From: Chitinophaga varians
GTDB taxonomy: Bacteria > Bacteroidota > Bacteroidia > Chitinophagales > Chitinophagaceae
Assembly (NCBI RefSeq): GCF_014529945.1
Contig: NZ_JACVFB010000010.1
Location: forward strand, 1-64,000
DNA: 64,000 nucleotides
Reading direction: 5' to 3'
A program made the translations under genes and the position numbers. Under the pieces are notes generated by a model, which worked only from the letters and a program-made list of their open reading frames with translations, was not told where the DNA came from and did no database searches. Every line of letters starts with the position of its first letter. Position 1 is the first letter of the stretch. Below, piece by piece: positions 27,648-37,906 of the stretch.

Positions 27648-27773
27648 CCACAGAAAGCCCCTAAACTGCTACAGTAATATAAGTTGGTCAGCTGCAAAGA
27701 TCTGTCCCATAGCAGGAGGGGCGTTATGTAAAAAGCACCCCGAAAAGATGGTAAGCGTGCCCGCTCACCATCC

Positions 27774-28799
27774 TCACTGAACACCTGATTCCAGCAGGGT
27801 AAATGTTTTATCGGTACAGTTCACCTCCGCCAGCACACCATAAGGAAGCGTAAATGTGGGGCAGGTATGGCCAAAATCCATTTGGGTGACCACCACCATA
27901 TCCGTTAATCCTTCTTCCCGCAATACTTTCAGGATTTCAGTTTCGTATTCCGCGGCATATTGATTGTCATAAGGCCGTCCCAGCAGGATGGCCTTCGCTT
28001 TGCGGAGAATGCCCAGCATCGCGTAGTTTCTCATCCAGTAGCGTATCAGTTCGGGCCGCGCCATTTCTTCGGATGTTTCGAAGAACAGGATAGCGTCTTG
28101 CCAGCAGGCATCTTCCGGCCAATAGGAAGTGCCTTTGAGAAACTCCAGTACGTCCATGCATCCGCCCATCAGCCGGCCCTGTACGGTGCCCTGGCCCTGG
28201 AGGAACTTCCAGCCGGTAGGAGGTTCCAGCTTCCTTTTGACGTCCTGCAATGATGGATCAAACCATTCCAGCCGCTCAGATGTCCAGCCCTCAGTATTGG
28301 GCATGATCCGGCGTATAGGCGTCGCCGTAAATAACGTCTGTTGGATGTCTGCTACCTGATAACGGTGCATGCCGCCGTTTTCCGCAAAACCTGTCAGCAG
28401 CGAGGCGCCATAGAAAGAGGTGAGGCCTGCTTTCAGGCACAGCAGATGCGTGATGGTGCTGTCGGAGAAGCCGAGAAATATTTTAGGGTTGTTCCGGATA
28501 ACATCGATGTCTACATATTTTAATATCCGCATGCTGTCGTCTCCGCCTATATTGGAAATGACCGCTTTCACCGATTTGTCGGCGAAGGCTTCCATCAGGT
28601 CTTCAGCCCGGGCCTGCGGATTTTCGTAGATCCATTGGGCGGGTCTCAGGGCATGTTTTGTTTCGGTGACTTCAAGGCCAAACTGTTGTTGCAATTGTTC
28701 TTTGCCTTTCCGGTACCGGTGCGGCAGTTCCCCTGCTCCGCCCCAGGAGAGGGAAATCGTGGCGACTTTATCGCCTGCTGCCAGTCGGGAAGGCTTCAT
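27774..28799 (-). CDS. S66 family LD-carboxypeptidase / MccF-like peptidase
   Basis: About 341 residues. The nucleophile region is FLGFSDSTITH, the glutamate is in ILFFETSEE and the histidine in DFGHTCPTFTLPYG, which together form the Ser-Glu-His triad of family S66. The family includes murein LD-carboxypeptidase LdcA and the microcin C self-immunity peptidase MccF. The length and SDST motif look closer to MccF-type, but no microcin genes are nearby. There is no signal peptide, so it is cytoplasmic. Start MKPSRLAAGDKV at 28799 fits the family; a second ATG at 28808 is possible. Confidence 0.88.
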   Translation of the reverse strand: MKPSRLAAGDKVATISLSWGGAGELPHRYRKGKEQLQQQFGLEVTETKHALRPAQWIYENPQARAEDLMEAFADKSVKAVISNIGGDDSMRILKYVDIDVIRNNPKIFLGFSDSTITHLLCLKAGLTSFYGASLLTGFAENGGMHRYQVADIQQTLFTATPIRRIMPNTEGWTSERLEWFDPSLQDVKRKLEPPTGWKFLQGQGTVQGRLMGGCMDVLEFLKGTSYWPEDACWQDAILFFETSEEMARPELIRYWMRNYAMLGILRKAKAILLGRPYDNQYAAEYETEILKVLREEGLTDMVVVTQMDFGHTCPTFTLPYGVLAEVNCTDKTFTLLESGVQ

Positions 28800-28941
28800 G
28801 AAATTCATATTTTGCCATTTAGTTATTTACGCATCGATTCCCGAAGGTATATTTTTTTTCATCATCGGCCGAAGGCCACCCTGTTGATCATTCCTGCTAT
28901 ATATTGTATATTTACTGACGGTTTTATACGCAGTCAGGCTT

Positions 28942-29739
28942 ATGAGCATCATACTTTCACCCGGGCATTATTTTGGCAAGGAGCAGCAGTTCAACGAAAA
29001 TGCTTTCTTCAAGCTCAATATCACGGCCTACCAGCCGGATACGCATATTGATGCGCATTATCACGAGAATGCCTACCTGAGCCTGTTGATCAACGGTGGT
29101 TACCAGGAGATGAACCGCCGTACGGAAGATGAAGTGCGGCCCGGAGAGCTGCTGTTCCGGCCGGCAGGATATACGCATGCCAACCGTTTCCGGGAACAGC
29201 CCGGTCGTTGCCTGAACATAGAATTCAAACAATCCGGACTAGAGCAACTGACATTGAAAGGTTCGCTTCCGCGGCAACTGATGATCTACAAGCCGGGTGC
29301 CTTCAATGATTTGTACCAGTTGCTGTATGCCTTTCTGAAAGCGCCGGCCAACTGTCTGCCGGAAGAATATATCGTCAACTGGCTGTCCGAAGTAACGGAC
29401 GTGAAAATTGCCAGTCGCCTGCCCTGGTTCACGCAGGCCAAGGAGATGCTGCAAAACGAATTCGATACGCATCATACCATTCAATCCATCGCCGGCAGGG
29501 TGTTTGTACATCCTATTTACCTGGCGCGGGCTTTCAAAGAAAAAGAGGGCATGACCATAGGCAACTACCAGCTGAAGATGCGTGCACAAAAAGCCATGGA
29601 GCTGCTTTTTACCACGCGGCTGCCGGTAACGGACATCGCCTTCTCCGCCGGATTCTCCGATACTTCCCATCTGATACGGGTATTCCGGGCATTCTACCAG
29701 TGTACGCCCCATCAATTCAGGCGCCAGCTGAATAGTTAA
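28942..29739 (+). CDS. AraC family transcriptional regulator
   Basis: A 265-residue regulator with an N-terminal cupin (DAHYHENAYLSLLINGGYQE, then RPGELLFRPAGYTHANRF) and C-terminal AraC DNA-binding domain (about 165-265, with RVFVHPIYLARAFKEK and GFSDTSHLIRVFRAFY). It is divergent from the S66 peptidase and 53 bp upstream of the M1 peptidase, and may control either. Confidence 0.9.
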   Translation: MSIILSPGHYFGKEQQFNENAFFKLNITAYQPDTHIDAHYHENAYLSLLINGGYQEMNRRTEDEVRPGELLFRPAGYTHANRFREQPGRCLNIEFKQSGLEQLTLKGSLPRQLMIYKPGAFNDLYQLLYAFLKAPANCLPEEYIVNWLSEVTDVKIASRLPWFTQAKEMLQNEFDTHHTIQSIAGRVFVHPIYLARAFKEKEGMTIGNYQLKMRAQKAMELLFTTRLPVTDIAFSAGFSDTSHLIRVFRAFYQCTPHQFRRQLNS

Positions 29740-29792
29740 TCTGATACTATTTTTTGTGTGCATGCCGGCGTTACTTTGCATAAAAAAGAAAT

Positions 29793-31766
29793 ATGCGCCG
29801 ACTTATCGCCCTCTTATATTTACTTTCACCGGTGTGGCTTGTGGCCCAGCAGAAACTGGATTACCAGTTGCAGGTACAGGCAGACCTGTTGAAAAAGACC
29901 TTTGCCGTACAGGGGAACCTTTCCTTTGAAACGACCACCGCTACCACCGATTCCGTTAACATCATGATCAGCAAGGGGAGAGGCCCTGCCAAACTGCAGC
30001 TGCAGGGTGGTATCGCTGTCACCGTAGACACCAGTCTCAGTAGCTCCGGTGATGTGCTGTATCACTGGCACTTTAAACGCCCGCAGCCCGTGGGCGCCCG
30101 CTTACATTTTACCTATGCCTACGAACGGGGAGATGCCCCCACCTTTCAGTATTACCTGGACAGCAGTTTCTGCATGGCCGGCGGATATGGCTCCGCATGG
30201 TATCCGCAGGTGATGGCCCGTGCCGCCGACGGTACGGATGATTACATCCGTGGTACCGGCACCCTGCGGGTGACGCTGCCGGAGCCGCTGATGGCGGTGA
30301 TGGCCGCCTGCACCCTCAACACCACGAAGGGCGCCGGTACACGGACCTACGAATTTTATTACGCCCAGCCGGATATCTTCTCCCTGTATATTGGAAAGTA
30401 TACCCGCCAGGACTACCAGGGCAAGATGCCGTTTTATACCTACTGCCTGAGTAAAGCGATCAACGGAGATGATATCTCCCGGAAAGCAGCATCCGTACTG
30501 GATTTCCTGTCGGCAGAATTTGGTCCGCTCGTGATCCCCAATTTCTCTGTCATCGAATTTCCGGAAGCAGTGGCAGAGAAAACCGGTATCGGTGGCGCCA
30601 GCATTCTCGGCGGCGTGGTGATGCCTACCGGCGCGCTGCGGGAATTTAACTACGCACTGTTCGGTCATGAGATAGGGCACCAGTGGTGGGGCAATAAAGT
30701 GCTCTCTAAAGGCAGCACCGGGGCGGAGATGCTCTCCGAAGCGATGGCCCAATACGGCTCGCTGCAGGTAGTGGAACACTTCGACAGCACACGGGCCATC
30801 CATTACCGGAAGATCGGTTATCCCGGCTACCTGCCGGACCAGAGCGGACTGGGATATCTTAAAAATGCCGCCGCCGGCAACGATGAACCACTGGCCACGC
30901 TCAGTAGTAAGAACGGCCATATCCTCGGCGACAGCAAAGGTTTTCTGGCGCTGGAACTGCTGGCGACCGTGGTGGGAAAACCAACATTTCACAAAGCACT
31001 ACAAAATATCGGCGAAAAATACAGCCACGATGGCCTTAGCTGGAAAGACTTCTTACAGGAGATATCCGCGGCGCACGGCAGCAGCCTGGAATGGTTTTAT
31101 CAGCAATGGTTTGACCGCACCGGCGCGCCGGCATGGCAAAGCAGCTGGCAACAACAGGGCAATACCGTTCAACTCACCGTTACCCAGAAAGACAGTATTT
31201 ACCAGTTACCACTGGAAGTGTTGGTTACTTATCGTAATGGCACCACTACCTTACAGCATATCACCGTCCGGGAGCGCGTCCATCAGCTGCAATTGTCTGT
31301 GAACGGACCGGTGGAAACTGTGCAGATAGATCCCTACTTTAAGGTATTGCACTGGGACGATGCGCTGACACCTATGGCGCAGGCACAGGCGAAAGTAGTG
31401 CGGGTACTGAACCTGCGGATACAGCAAAAGCCTGACGAAGCGATGGCATTGGCGAGATCCTACATCCGGGAAGGTATCCGGGATGATCAGTATGGAGTGG
31501 AGTTCTCACTGTATTACCAGATGGGCCGTATTGCCGCCGCGCAGAATAAAACTGACGAGGCCATAGGCTGGTACCAGCATGCATTGCAGAGCGTTAGCCG
31601 TAACAAGGAACTGCTGGCGTATACCTATTACCGTATGGCACAACTGGCGGCCGCCAAAAATGATGCGGCCCTGTTGGAATGGGCCTGTAATAACGCGGTC
31701 ACCGCAGATGCTGCCAACCAACAGGCGGATGGCATGGAAGCAAAAGTACAGCTACTCAGAAAATAA
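29793..31766 (+). CDS. M1 family metallopeptidase
   Basis: A 657-residue exported protein (signal ending WLVAQQ) with a beta-sandwich N-terminus, the gluzincin motif HEIGH at 292-296 and the third zinc ligand Glu316 in MLSEAMAQYG. The usual GAMEN exopeptidase motif reads GGASILGG, a substitution also seen in divergent M1-like members. A C-terminal region of about 120 residues looks TPR-like (AIGWYQHALQSVSRNKELLAYTYYR). It is probably a periplasmic aminopeptidase-like enzyme. A strong terminator follows. Confidence 0.88.
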   Translation: MRRLIALLYLLSPVWLVAQQKLDYQLQVQADLLKKTFAVQGNLSFETTTATTDSVNIMISKGRGPAKLQLQGGIAVTVDTSLSSSGDVLYHWHFKRPQPVGARLHFTYAYERGDAPTFQYYLDSSFCMAGGYGSAWYPQVMARAADGTDDYIRGTGTLRVTLPEPLMAVMAACTLNTTKGAGTRTYEFYYAQPDIFSLYIGKYTRQDYQGKMPFYTYCLSKAINGDDISRKAASVLDFLSAEFGPLVIPNFSVIEFPEAVAEKTGIGGASILGGVVMPTGALREFNYALFGHEIGHQWWGNKVLSKGSTGAEMLSEAMAQYGSLQVVEHFDSTRAIHYRKIGYPGYLPDQSGLGYLKNAAAGNDEPLATLSSKNGHILGDSKGFLALELLATVVGKPTFHKALQNIGEKYSHDGLSWKDFLQEISAAHGSSLEWFYQQWFDRTGAPAWQSSWQQQGNTVQLTVTQKDSIYQLPLEVLVTYRNGTTTLQHITVRERVHQLQLSVNGPVETVQIDPYFKVLHWDDALTPMAQAQAKVVRVLNLRIQQKPDEAMALARSYIREGIRDDQYGVEFSLYYQMGRIAAAQNKTDEAIGWYQHALQSVSRNKELLAYTYYRMAQLAAAKNDAALLEWACNNAVTADAANQQADGMEAKVQLLRK

Positions 31767-31773
31767 TACCTGT

Positions 31774-31809
31774 CGGCGGGCAGCCGTATCATCCGGCTGC
31801 CCGCCGTTT
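31774..31809 (+). terminator. Terminator after M1 peptidase
   Basis: A 13-bp GC-rich perfect stem (31774-31786 with 31794-31806, CGGCGGGCAGCCG) with a 7-nt loop and a short T-run, 7 bp after the stop codon. Confidence 0.85.
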
Positions 31810-31890
31810 CATACGTTACAAGATTACTTAACGGTTATTTCCTTCGGAAAACATACATTTGGGCCTACCAAAATCAAATCGTTGTAACCT

Positions 31891-33336
31891 ATGATTGTCA
31901 ACAAATTTTCGTCATCTGCGCTGCTGCTACTGCTTAGCCCAATCTTTCTCCTGGCCCAACAGCCCTGCAATTGCGAAGGAAATTTCAAATGGGTAAAAGA
32001 AACTTTCGAGAAAAATGACGCCGGCTTTGACTATGCTATTCAGCAAAAAGGAATGGCCGCTTATCAGCAACACAACAAAGACATCCTGGCGAAAATTAAG
32101 AAAACCACAGACAAAGAGCAGTGTGCTGTAGTGATGCGGGAATGGTTACAGTTCTTCCGGAAAGGACATCATGCGATTATTCCGGTTTATGCTACCCCAG
32201 CCGCCGGCACGGCCACTACCGCCACCGTGAGTGAGACCCCTGAAATACTGTCACTCTCCGAGGAGCAGGTAAAACAACAGGTGCCTGATGTTTCAAATCC
32301 CTCACTGGAAGGCATCTGGACAACATCTTCCTATAAAATCGGGATCGTTAAAAAAGACAAGGGTTACAAAGGCGTTATTTTAACATCCGGCAATCAGGCC
32401 TGGAAGCCCGGTTATGTGAAACTGAACATCGCCGCGGATAGCGCCGGTACTTTTTATATGGGCGATTTCTCCGCGAATAAATTTGCCAAAGCAATATTGA
32501 TCGGAAAAAATACCCTGCAACTGGGGAATGTGTTCCTCAATCGTATCTATCCTGCGTTTGAGGGAGATGATAAAGCCGCGGTGCTATATGCGAAGGAAAT
32601 GGCGACCAGCGTACCTTTCCTGCAACAACTGTCTGATAAGACCATCCTCTTCCGGATACCCACTTTCGAAGACTATGCGAAGCATGATATCGACAGCCTG
32701 CTGAAAGTCAACGATGTCCTGCTGAAACGCACACCTAACCTGGTCATCGATATCAGAGACAACGGCGGTGGGTCAGATGTCAGCTACTACGGGATCATCC
32801 CGTTGCTGTACACCAATCCTATCCGCTCCATCAACACCACGTTTCTGTCTACACCGCTGAACAACAGCAGGATGGAAGGTTTCCTGGCTACGCCGGGTAT
32901 TTCCGAAGCCGAAAAAAAGGAGTTGACGGAAGCGGTAAAAATGCTGAAAGAAAACCCGGGCAAGTTCGTCAACCTGAACAAAGGGAAAACCGTTCAGGTA
33001 GAAAAGCTGGATACCATTTTCCCTTTCCCTAAAAATGTGGCCATCATTATCGATAACGGCAACGGCAGTACGTCCGAAGAATTCCTGTTGGCCGCCAAAC
33101 AAAGTAAGAAGGTGAAACTCTTTGGGGTCACCACTTTTGGCGTGTTGGATATTTCCAATACTTATGTAGTGGAATCGCCGGACAAACAATTCAAATTGGG
33201 GTACTCCCTCTCTAAAAGCCTGCGGATACCGGACCTGGCCATCGACGGGAAAGGTATTATGCCCGATTATTATATCGATAAGAGTATTCCTGATGCGCAA
33301 TGGGTGAATTATGTGGTGGGCATACTCGAACAGTAA
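31891..33336 (+). CDS. S41 family peptidase (long form)
   Basis: A 481-residue exported protein (signal ending FLLAQQ). The S41 core has NLVIDIRDNGGGSDVSYYG and the serine motif NGSTSEEFLLAAKQSK, followed by FGVTTFGVLD. The N-terminal 130 residues contain a CNC start and a helical segment seen in Bacteroidota S41 proteins. It is larger than and not a close copy of the S41 protein at 22247-23278. The substrate is unknown; it probably acts in the periplasm. Confidence 0.88.
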   Translation: MIVNKFSSSALLLLLSPIFLLAQQPCNCEGNFKWVKETFEKNDAGFDYAIQQKGMAAYQQHNKDILAKIKKTTDKEQCAVVMREWLQFFRKGHHAIIPVYATPAAGTATTATVSETPEILSLSEEQVKQQVPDVSNPSLEGIWTTSSYKIGIVKKDKGYKGVILTSGNQAWKPGYVKLNIAADSAGTFYMGDFSANKFAKAILIGKNTLQLGNVFLNRIYPAFEGDDKAAVLYAKEMATSVPFLQQLSDKTILFRIPTFEDYAKHDIDSLLKVNDVLLKRTPNLVIDIRDNGGGSDVSYYGIIPLLYTNPIRSINTTFLSTPLNNSRMEGFLATPGISEAEKKELTEAVKMLKENPGKFVNLNKGKTVQVEKLDTIFPFPKNVAIIIDNGNGSTSEEFLLAAKQSKKVKLFGVTTFGVLDISNTYVVESPDKQFKLGYSLSKSLRIPDLAIDGKGIMPDYYIDKSIPDAQWVNYVVGILEQ

Positions 33337-33452
33337 TGCCTGTACGATTATGGACACCGGCCGTACACATCCGGACATTTAACAGGTGTTTTAAATAGAT
33401 AACAGATTGAATTTTATTGTATTATAAATACGGCATGAAAATGCTGCGCAAT

Positions 33453-33486
33453 ATTGTCACACCGGAAAGGTGTGACAATGTTTTTT
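33453..33486 (+). promoter_or_regulatory. Hairpin with T-run at the start of the permease gene
   Basis: An 11-bp perfect stem (33453-33463 with 33469-33479, ATTGTCACACC), a 5-nt loop GGAAA and six T (33481-33486). It looks like an intrinsic terminator, yet the T-run touches the ATG at 33487 and the right arm covers part of another ATG at 33478. It could be the terminator of the S41 gene or an attenuator of the permease. Confidence 0.75.
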
Positions 33487-35937
33487 ATGCATCTATCCAT
33501 CAAATCTATGTTCCGTCGTCTGTGGCGTCAACGGCTTTTTTCTTTTCTGAACATTGCCGGTATAGCCGTCAGCGTGAGTGCCTGCTGGGTGATATACCGT
33601 ATCGTGAGTTATGAATACAGCTTTGACAGCCAGTTGCCCGACAGGGGCTACACCTATCGATTGGTAACAGGATTGAAGTTTGATCAGAAAGAAGACTACA
33701 ACGGCGGCGTATCCGCCCCCATGTACCAGGCGTTGCGCGAAGAGGTGCCTGGTATGAAGCGGGTAGTGCCGGTCTTCGGACAGTGGGTGAATACGGTGGA
33801 AACACGGGACCAGCAGCAACGGCCTATAGTGGTAGACGCGCCCGGTGAGATCGTGGCCACGGACTCTTCTTACTTTGCGATGGTACCTTACACCTGGCTG
33901 GCGGGTAATCCGGCCACCGCATTGCAGGGGCCGGAAAGTGTGGTGTTGACGGAGAGCCGGGCAAAAAGTTATTTTGGGTCCCTGTCGCCTCAGGCGATGC
34001 TGGGCCGGGAGATCACCTACAACAAAGAAAAAACGCGCATGGTGACCGGTGTGGTGAAGGACCTGGGATACCCATCAGAGTTTACTGCGCAGGAGTTTTT
34101 CCGGCTTCCGAAAGTGGATTATTCGTTAGCGCAATGGACCAATACCAACGGCTCTGATAAAGTATATCTTCAGCTGGTGCCGGGCGCAGACACCGCAAAG
34201 GTAATGGCGCAGATCAGTAGGATAGGAGCGGACAAATGGAACGAACATAGCCGGACCAACGGGTTTCCGCTTACGATCAAACGCTGGTTTAAACTGATGC
34301 CTTTTGAAGACTCGCATTTCTCCACTTATATCAACGAATGGAATATCCACAAGGCCAATAAGTCAGTAATGCGTGGATTGATTGGATTGGGCGTGCTGCT
34401 GGTCATTGTGGCCTGTATCAACTTCGTGAACCTGACTACCGCCCAGTTGCCACAGCGGTCGCTGAGCCTTGGCGTAAGGAAAGTATTGGGCAGCAGCAAT
34501 GGTCACCTGATGCGTATTATCATGGGGGAAACATTTTTGATCGTGCTGCTGGCGGTATTAGTAGCGTTCCCGCTTACCGGGGTTGCGTACCGTTTTCTGG
34601 GAGACATTATTCCGCAAGGCATGCTGAATTATGCGCCCGGCTGGGGTATAGTACTGTTTTTGGCGGCGCTGTTGACCGCTATTACCTTACTGGCCGGCAG
34701 TTATCCGGCCTGGCTGATGACCCGTGTACAACCCGCCGGCATCATTCAGGGGCAGGGCGTACTCAATACCGGCAATAACCGCCGGCTGGCGTTGCGGAAG
34801 GTGCTCATCGTATTCCAGTTTGTCATTGCCCAGGTATTTATTGCCGGCACGCTGATCATGGGTGCCCAAATGAACTACACGCTGAAGAAAGAACTGGGAT
34901 TCAATAAAGACGCTGTGGTGACCGTAGACATTCCGTGGAAGCTGTTACGGGACTCCGCCTACGCCAACAAACAGTATGTGCTGGCCGATGTGCTGAGAAA
35001 CGAAGCGGGTATCGCGGCTGTTTCGGTGGGCAAGGTGCCGCTGATGGACGGCTACACTTCCAGCATGTACGAATATTATGATGGAAAACAGCAGGACCCG
35101 GTAAGGCGGCAGGTGTATAAAAAAGCGGTAGACACCGCATATATCCGTGTGTATAATATGCAGCTGGTGGCGGGCCGGAATATCCGTCCGTCTGATACCA
35201 CCAACGAATATGTCATCAATGAAACGGCCGTGAAGGCCTTCGGCTTCGCCTCGCCACAGGAGGCCATTGGTAAAACGTTGAGTCAAATGTCTTCAAAGCG
35301 TCTCCCCATTGTTGGTGTGGTGAAAGACTTTCATACGAGAGACTTCCACATCTCTATGGACCCGGTGATGCTGATCGCCAATAAAGAAGATGGCACCAGC
35401 CTCAATGTCCGCCTGGCGGGCAACGACCCGGCGCAGTGGCAGACCACCCTGAAAATAATGGAGCGGCATTGGCACGCTATGTACCCTGGCGAAGAATGGA
35501 CCGGTAAGTTCTATGATCAAACGCTGGCCGCTATATACAAACAGGACCGCTCTGATTCAAAGTTAGTGAACCTGGCCACGGGCGTGGCTATCGTGGTCAG
35601 CTGCCTCGGTTTGTTCGGACTGGCCGTGCTGGTGGCCTTCCAGCGTACGAAAGAGATAGGTATCCGGAAAGTACTGGGCGCCACGGTGACCGGCATCGTG
35701 CAACTGCTGATGTCTGACTTTGTGAAGCTGGTGACGATCGCTTTCATCATAGCCACACCTATTGCCTGGTGGGGAATGGACCGCTGGCTGCGCGGATTTG
35801 CCTACAGCATCAACATTGAATGGTGGATGTTCGCTTTGTCCGGCGTTGTTGCCGTGCTGATAGCCATCTTTACGGTAAGTTTTCAGGCGATCAAGGCAGC
35901 CTTGTCCAATCCCGTAAAATCACTGCGGACGGTATAA
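33487..35937 (+). CDS. FtsX/MacB-like ABC transporter permease
   Basis: About 816 residues, an inner-membrane permease with duplicated MacB_PCD periplasmic and FtsX transmembrane domains. The first transmembrane helix follows FSFLNIAGIAVSVSACW. FtsX cores include GVRKVLGSSNGHLMRIIMGE near the middle and GIRKVLGATVTGIVQLLMS near the end. These proteins are common in Bacteroidota and work with a separate ATPase, which is not encoded next door. The start is uncertain: ATGs at 33478 and 33487 are possible, and the first overlaps the hairpin. It may export peptides or handle lipoproteins. Confidence 0.9.
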   Translation: MHLSIKSMFRRLWRQRLFSFLNIAGIAVSVSACWVIYRIVSYEYSFDSQLPDRGYTYRLVTGLKFDQKEDYNGGVSAPMYQALREEVPGMKRVVPVFGQWVNTVETRDQQQRPIVVDAPGEIVATDSSYFAMVPYTWLAGNPATALQGPESVVLTESRAKSYFGSLSPQAMLGREITYNKEKTRMVTGVVKDLGYPSEFTAQEFFRLPKVDYSLAQWTNTNGSDKVYLQLVPGADTAKVMAQISRIGADKWNEHSRTNGFPLTIKRWFKLMPFEDSHFSTYINEWNIHKANKSVMRGLIGLGVLLVIVACINFVNLTTAQLPQRSLSLGVRKVLGSSNGHLMRIIMGETFLIVLLAVLVAFPLTGVAYRFLGDIIPQGMLNYAPGWGIVLFLAALLTAITLLAGSYPAWLMTRVQPAGIIQGQGVLNTGNNRRLALRKVLIVFQFVIAQVFIAGTLIMGAQMNYTLKKELGFNKDAVVTVDIPWKLLRDSAYANKQYVLADVLRNEAGIAAVSVGKVPLMDGYTSSMYEYYDGKQQDPVRRQVYKKAVDTAYIRVYNMQLVAGRNIRPSDTTNEYVINETAVKAFGFASPQEAIGKTLSQMSSKRLPIVGVVKDFHTRDFHISMDPVMLIANKEDGTSLNVRLAGNDPAQWQTTLKIMERHWHAMYPGEEWTGKFYDQTLAAIYKQDRSDSKLVNLATGVAIVVSCLGLFGLAVLVAFQRTKEIGIRKVLGATVTGIVQLLMSDFVKLVTIAFIIATPIAWWGMDRWLRGFAYSINIEWWMFALSGVVAVLIAIFTVSFQAIKAALSNPVKSLRTV

Positions 35938-35944
35938 AGCCATT

Positions 35945-36724
35945 TTACACCGTCCTGAAACTCAGCTGGTACATCCTGCCATGTTCCAGTAGTTTCACTT
36001 CCAGTTCCCGCATATTGCCCGGCACCAGTTCTACCGGCGCCAGCGCCCTCATTCCATCTGTGGTGCCGTTGTTAAAATACCCTTTCACGAAGGGGATTTT
36101 CCGGTAACGTTTTTGAATATGCACGGCAGTTTCATCGATGATAACGATGCGACTACCGGGCTTGGCTACACGAATCATTTCCCGGATGGCCCGCACCCGG
36201 TTGTCGAAGAAGTTGATGCCACCTACATGAAAGACACTGTCGAACGTGTTGTCTCTGAAAGGAAGATATTCTGCATTGCCCCTGAAAAGCTGCATGCGCC
36301 GGTCCCATTTTGCCATATTGCGTACCGCCTGCCGCAGCATGCCACCGGAAATATCCAGCCCGTAGTATTCCGCGAAATCGGGGAGTACCCTGATGTTCCA
36401 GCCGGTGCCCACAGACGTTTCCAGCACTTTGTCGCCGGGCTTTACTTCCACATCGGCCATCCACACGCGGCGTAGCTTATCCAGGTCGATAAAAAATGAC
36501 ATCACGCTTTCGGCGATGTCATTGAATGGACTGATGCTGTCGTACAACCGCTGATATTTCCTGTTCATCCCGCCAATCTTTTCCAGTGCCAGGAAATCCG
36601 GGATACCGTTGACAACAGGGATACGGTTGCCCGACACATCTTCCAGATGCTGCTCTCCGACAGCATGTAATGACTGATGGTTATAGGGATTGATAAGCAT
36701 AGGCGCCAGTTCCCGGATATGCAT
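35945..36724 (-). CDS. Class I SAM-dependent methyltransferase
   Basis: A 259-residue cytoplasmic enzyme. The N-terminus (NPYNHQSLHAVGE and VNGIPDFL) resembles the Trm112-like segment often fused to these enzymes. The SAM-binding motif I reads VLETSVGTGWNI, followed by YYGLDISGGML and the motif around RGNAEYLPFRDNTFDSV. It fits the Methyltransf_11/UbiE-like group. The acceptor is unknown. It converges with the permease at 7 bp. Confidence 0.88.
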   Translation of the reverse strand: MHIRELAPMLINPYNHQSLHAVGEQHLEDVSGNRIPVVNGIPDFLALEKIGGMNRKYQRLYDSISPFNDIAESVMSFFIDLDKLRRVWMADVEVKPGDKVLETSVGTGWNIRVLPDFAEYYGLDISGGMLRQAVRNMAKWDRRMQLFRGNAEYLPFRDNTFDSVFHVGGINFFDNRVRAIREMIRVAKPGSRIVIIDETAVHIQKRYRKIPFVKGYFNNGTTDGMRALAPVELVPGNMRELEVKLLEHGRMYQLSFRTV

Positions 36725-36926
36725 GGTCTTAAATTTGTCTGCAAAACAATGCTATACCAGCTTTGCAGGAAAGAGTCTCCGCGTAGAATGCAGCGCATTG
36801 TCGGTGAACAGCGGGTTTTTACCGGTGATTGATATATGCTCATTCGCTTTGCGGGAACACTTTTGTTTTTTTGGACTACCCCTGTTTGGTATATCTTTGC
36901 GGAGGCCAGAAAATAAATAGCTTTTT

Positions 36927-37904
36927 ATGACAGTCCATGACTTTATCAGCCTGATGGGAACAAAGAGTACCGACCCCGCCATCAGCCGGTTGTTTGAAAC
37001 CTACGGATTAGGAAAGCCGCCCAAGTCGGTGAATGCCAACCAAGGCAGTAAAGGGTTTAAGGACAAACCAAACAACCTGTCCTTTACCTTCAGGTTCGAT
37101 ATTACCAACGACCGTTTCTATCCGCCGGTGAGCCCCAAAAAGGATGATTACAACTTTGACGGCCACCTGAGCTCGATCGTGCTATACAGTGAAGACAGAA
37201 AAAGAACGCCGGACCCCAAACCTGCTGCTTTTTGGGATGGGTTCATTCATCCTGCTGCCACCTATGGAGATTGCCAGGCTTTCTTCTCTACCGGAAACAA
37301 CGAACGGAATATTTTCAGAAAGCCGGTGAGTGAGGTGGCGGAACTGATGGTATGGATGTCGCAGGACCTGAGCCGGATTACGGATATGGAACTGCGTTTG
37401 AAGGAAGACCGTGAAATATTTTCCCATTATGATTTTAACCAGACAAGTCCGCTTAACACGATAAAGCAGGCCTACCCACTGTTGGTAAAATGGTTGTTCG
37501 ATCACCGTTATCTGTTATTACCGGAAGATGCCTATCGCGAGACCCTGAGCGTAGATCATGCTGTGCTGTTGGATTTCACCACGAGGTATTTAAAGGACCA
37601 TATCTGGGATACGCAGGTGATCGATGATCCGGAGCTGATTTCTTTTTTGTTTAACATTGCCCGTAGCAGCAATATTACGCTACCTGGTGGTGAAAAGATA
37701 AATATCTTCATCAGAACACTGTACATTGAAGTGGCCGGCAAAACAGCGCAGCGTCAGGAATTATATGACAACAGTTCGATGGATGAAGTAGATGCGCTGG
37801 AGCGAAGCATCTGGCTGGAGGAGGCACAGTGCAGGTCCTTCCTGCAAATGCTGTCAGATACTTTTACGTTGTTTAAGCAGCGTGTCCCCGAAAAACGTTA
37901 TTAA
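36927..37904 (+). CDS. Hypothetical protein, 325 residues
   Basis: A soluble-looking protein with no signal peptide and no family I recognise. The N-terminus has a Gly/Lys-rich segment (NQGSKGFKDKPNN) that precedes a beta-rich region with FRFDITNDRFYPPVSP. The C-terminal half is mostly helical (TIKQAYPLLVKWLFDHRYLLL). It is an isolated plus-strand gene between convergent neighbours and ends at a bidirectional terminator. The function is unknown. Confidence 0.7.
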   Translation: MTVHDFISLMGTKSTDPAISRLFETYGLGKPPKSVNANQGSKGFKDKPNNLSFTFRFDITNDRFYPPVSPKKDDYNFDGHLSSIVLYSEDRKRTPDPKPAAFWDGFIHPAATYGDCQAFFSTGNNERNIFRKPVSEVAELMVWMSQDLSRITDMELRLKEDREIFSHYDFNQTSPLNTIKQAYPLLVKWLFDHRYLLLPEDAYRETLSVDHAVLLDFTTRYLKDHIWDTQVIDDPELISFLFNIARSSNITLPGGEKINIFIRTLYIEVAGKTAQRQELYDNSSMDEVDALERSIWLEEAQCRSFLQMLSDTFTLFKQRVPEKRY

Positions 37905-37906
37905 TC

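Noticed and set aside
30102..30992. Antisense open frame (296 codons) opposite the M1 peptidase
   Set aside because: It lies entirely under the HEIGH-containing M1 gene and has no family features.
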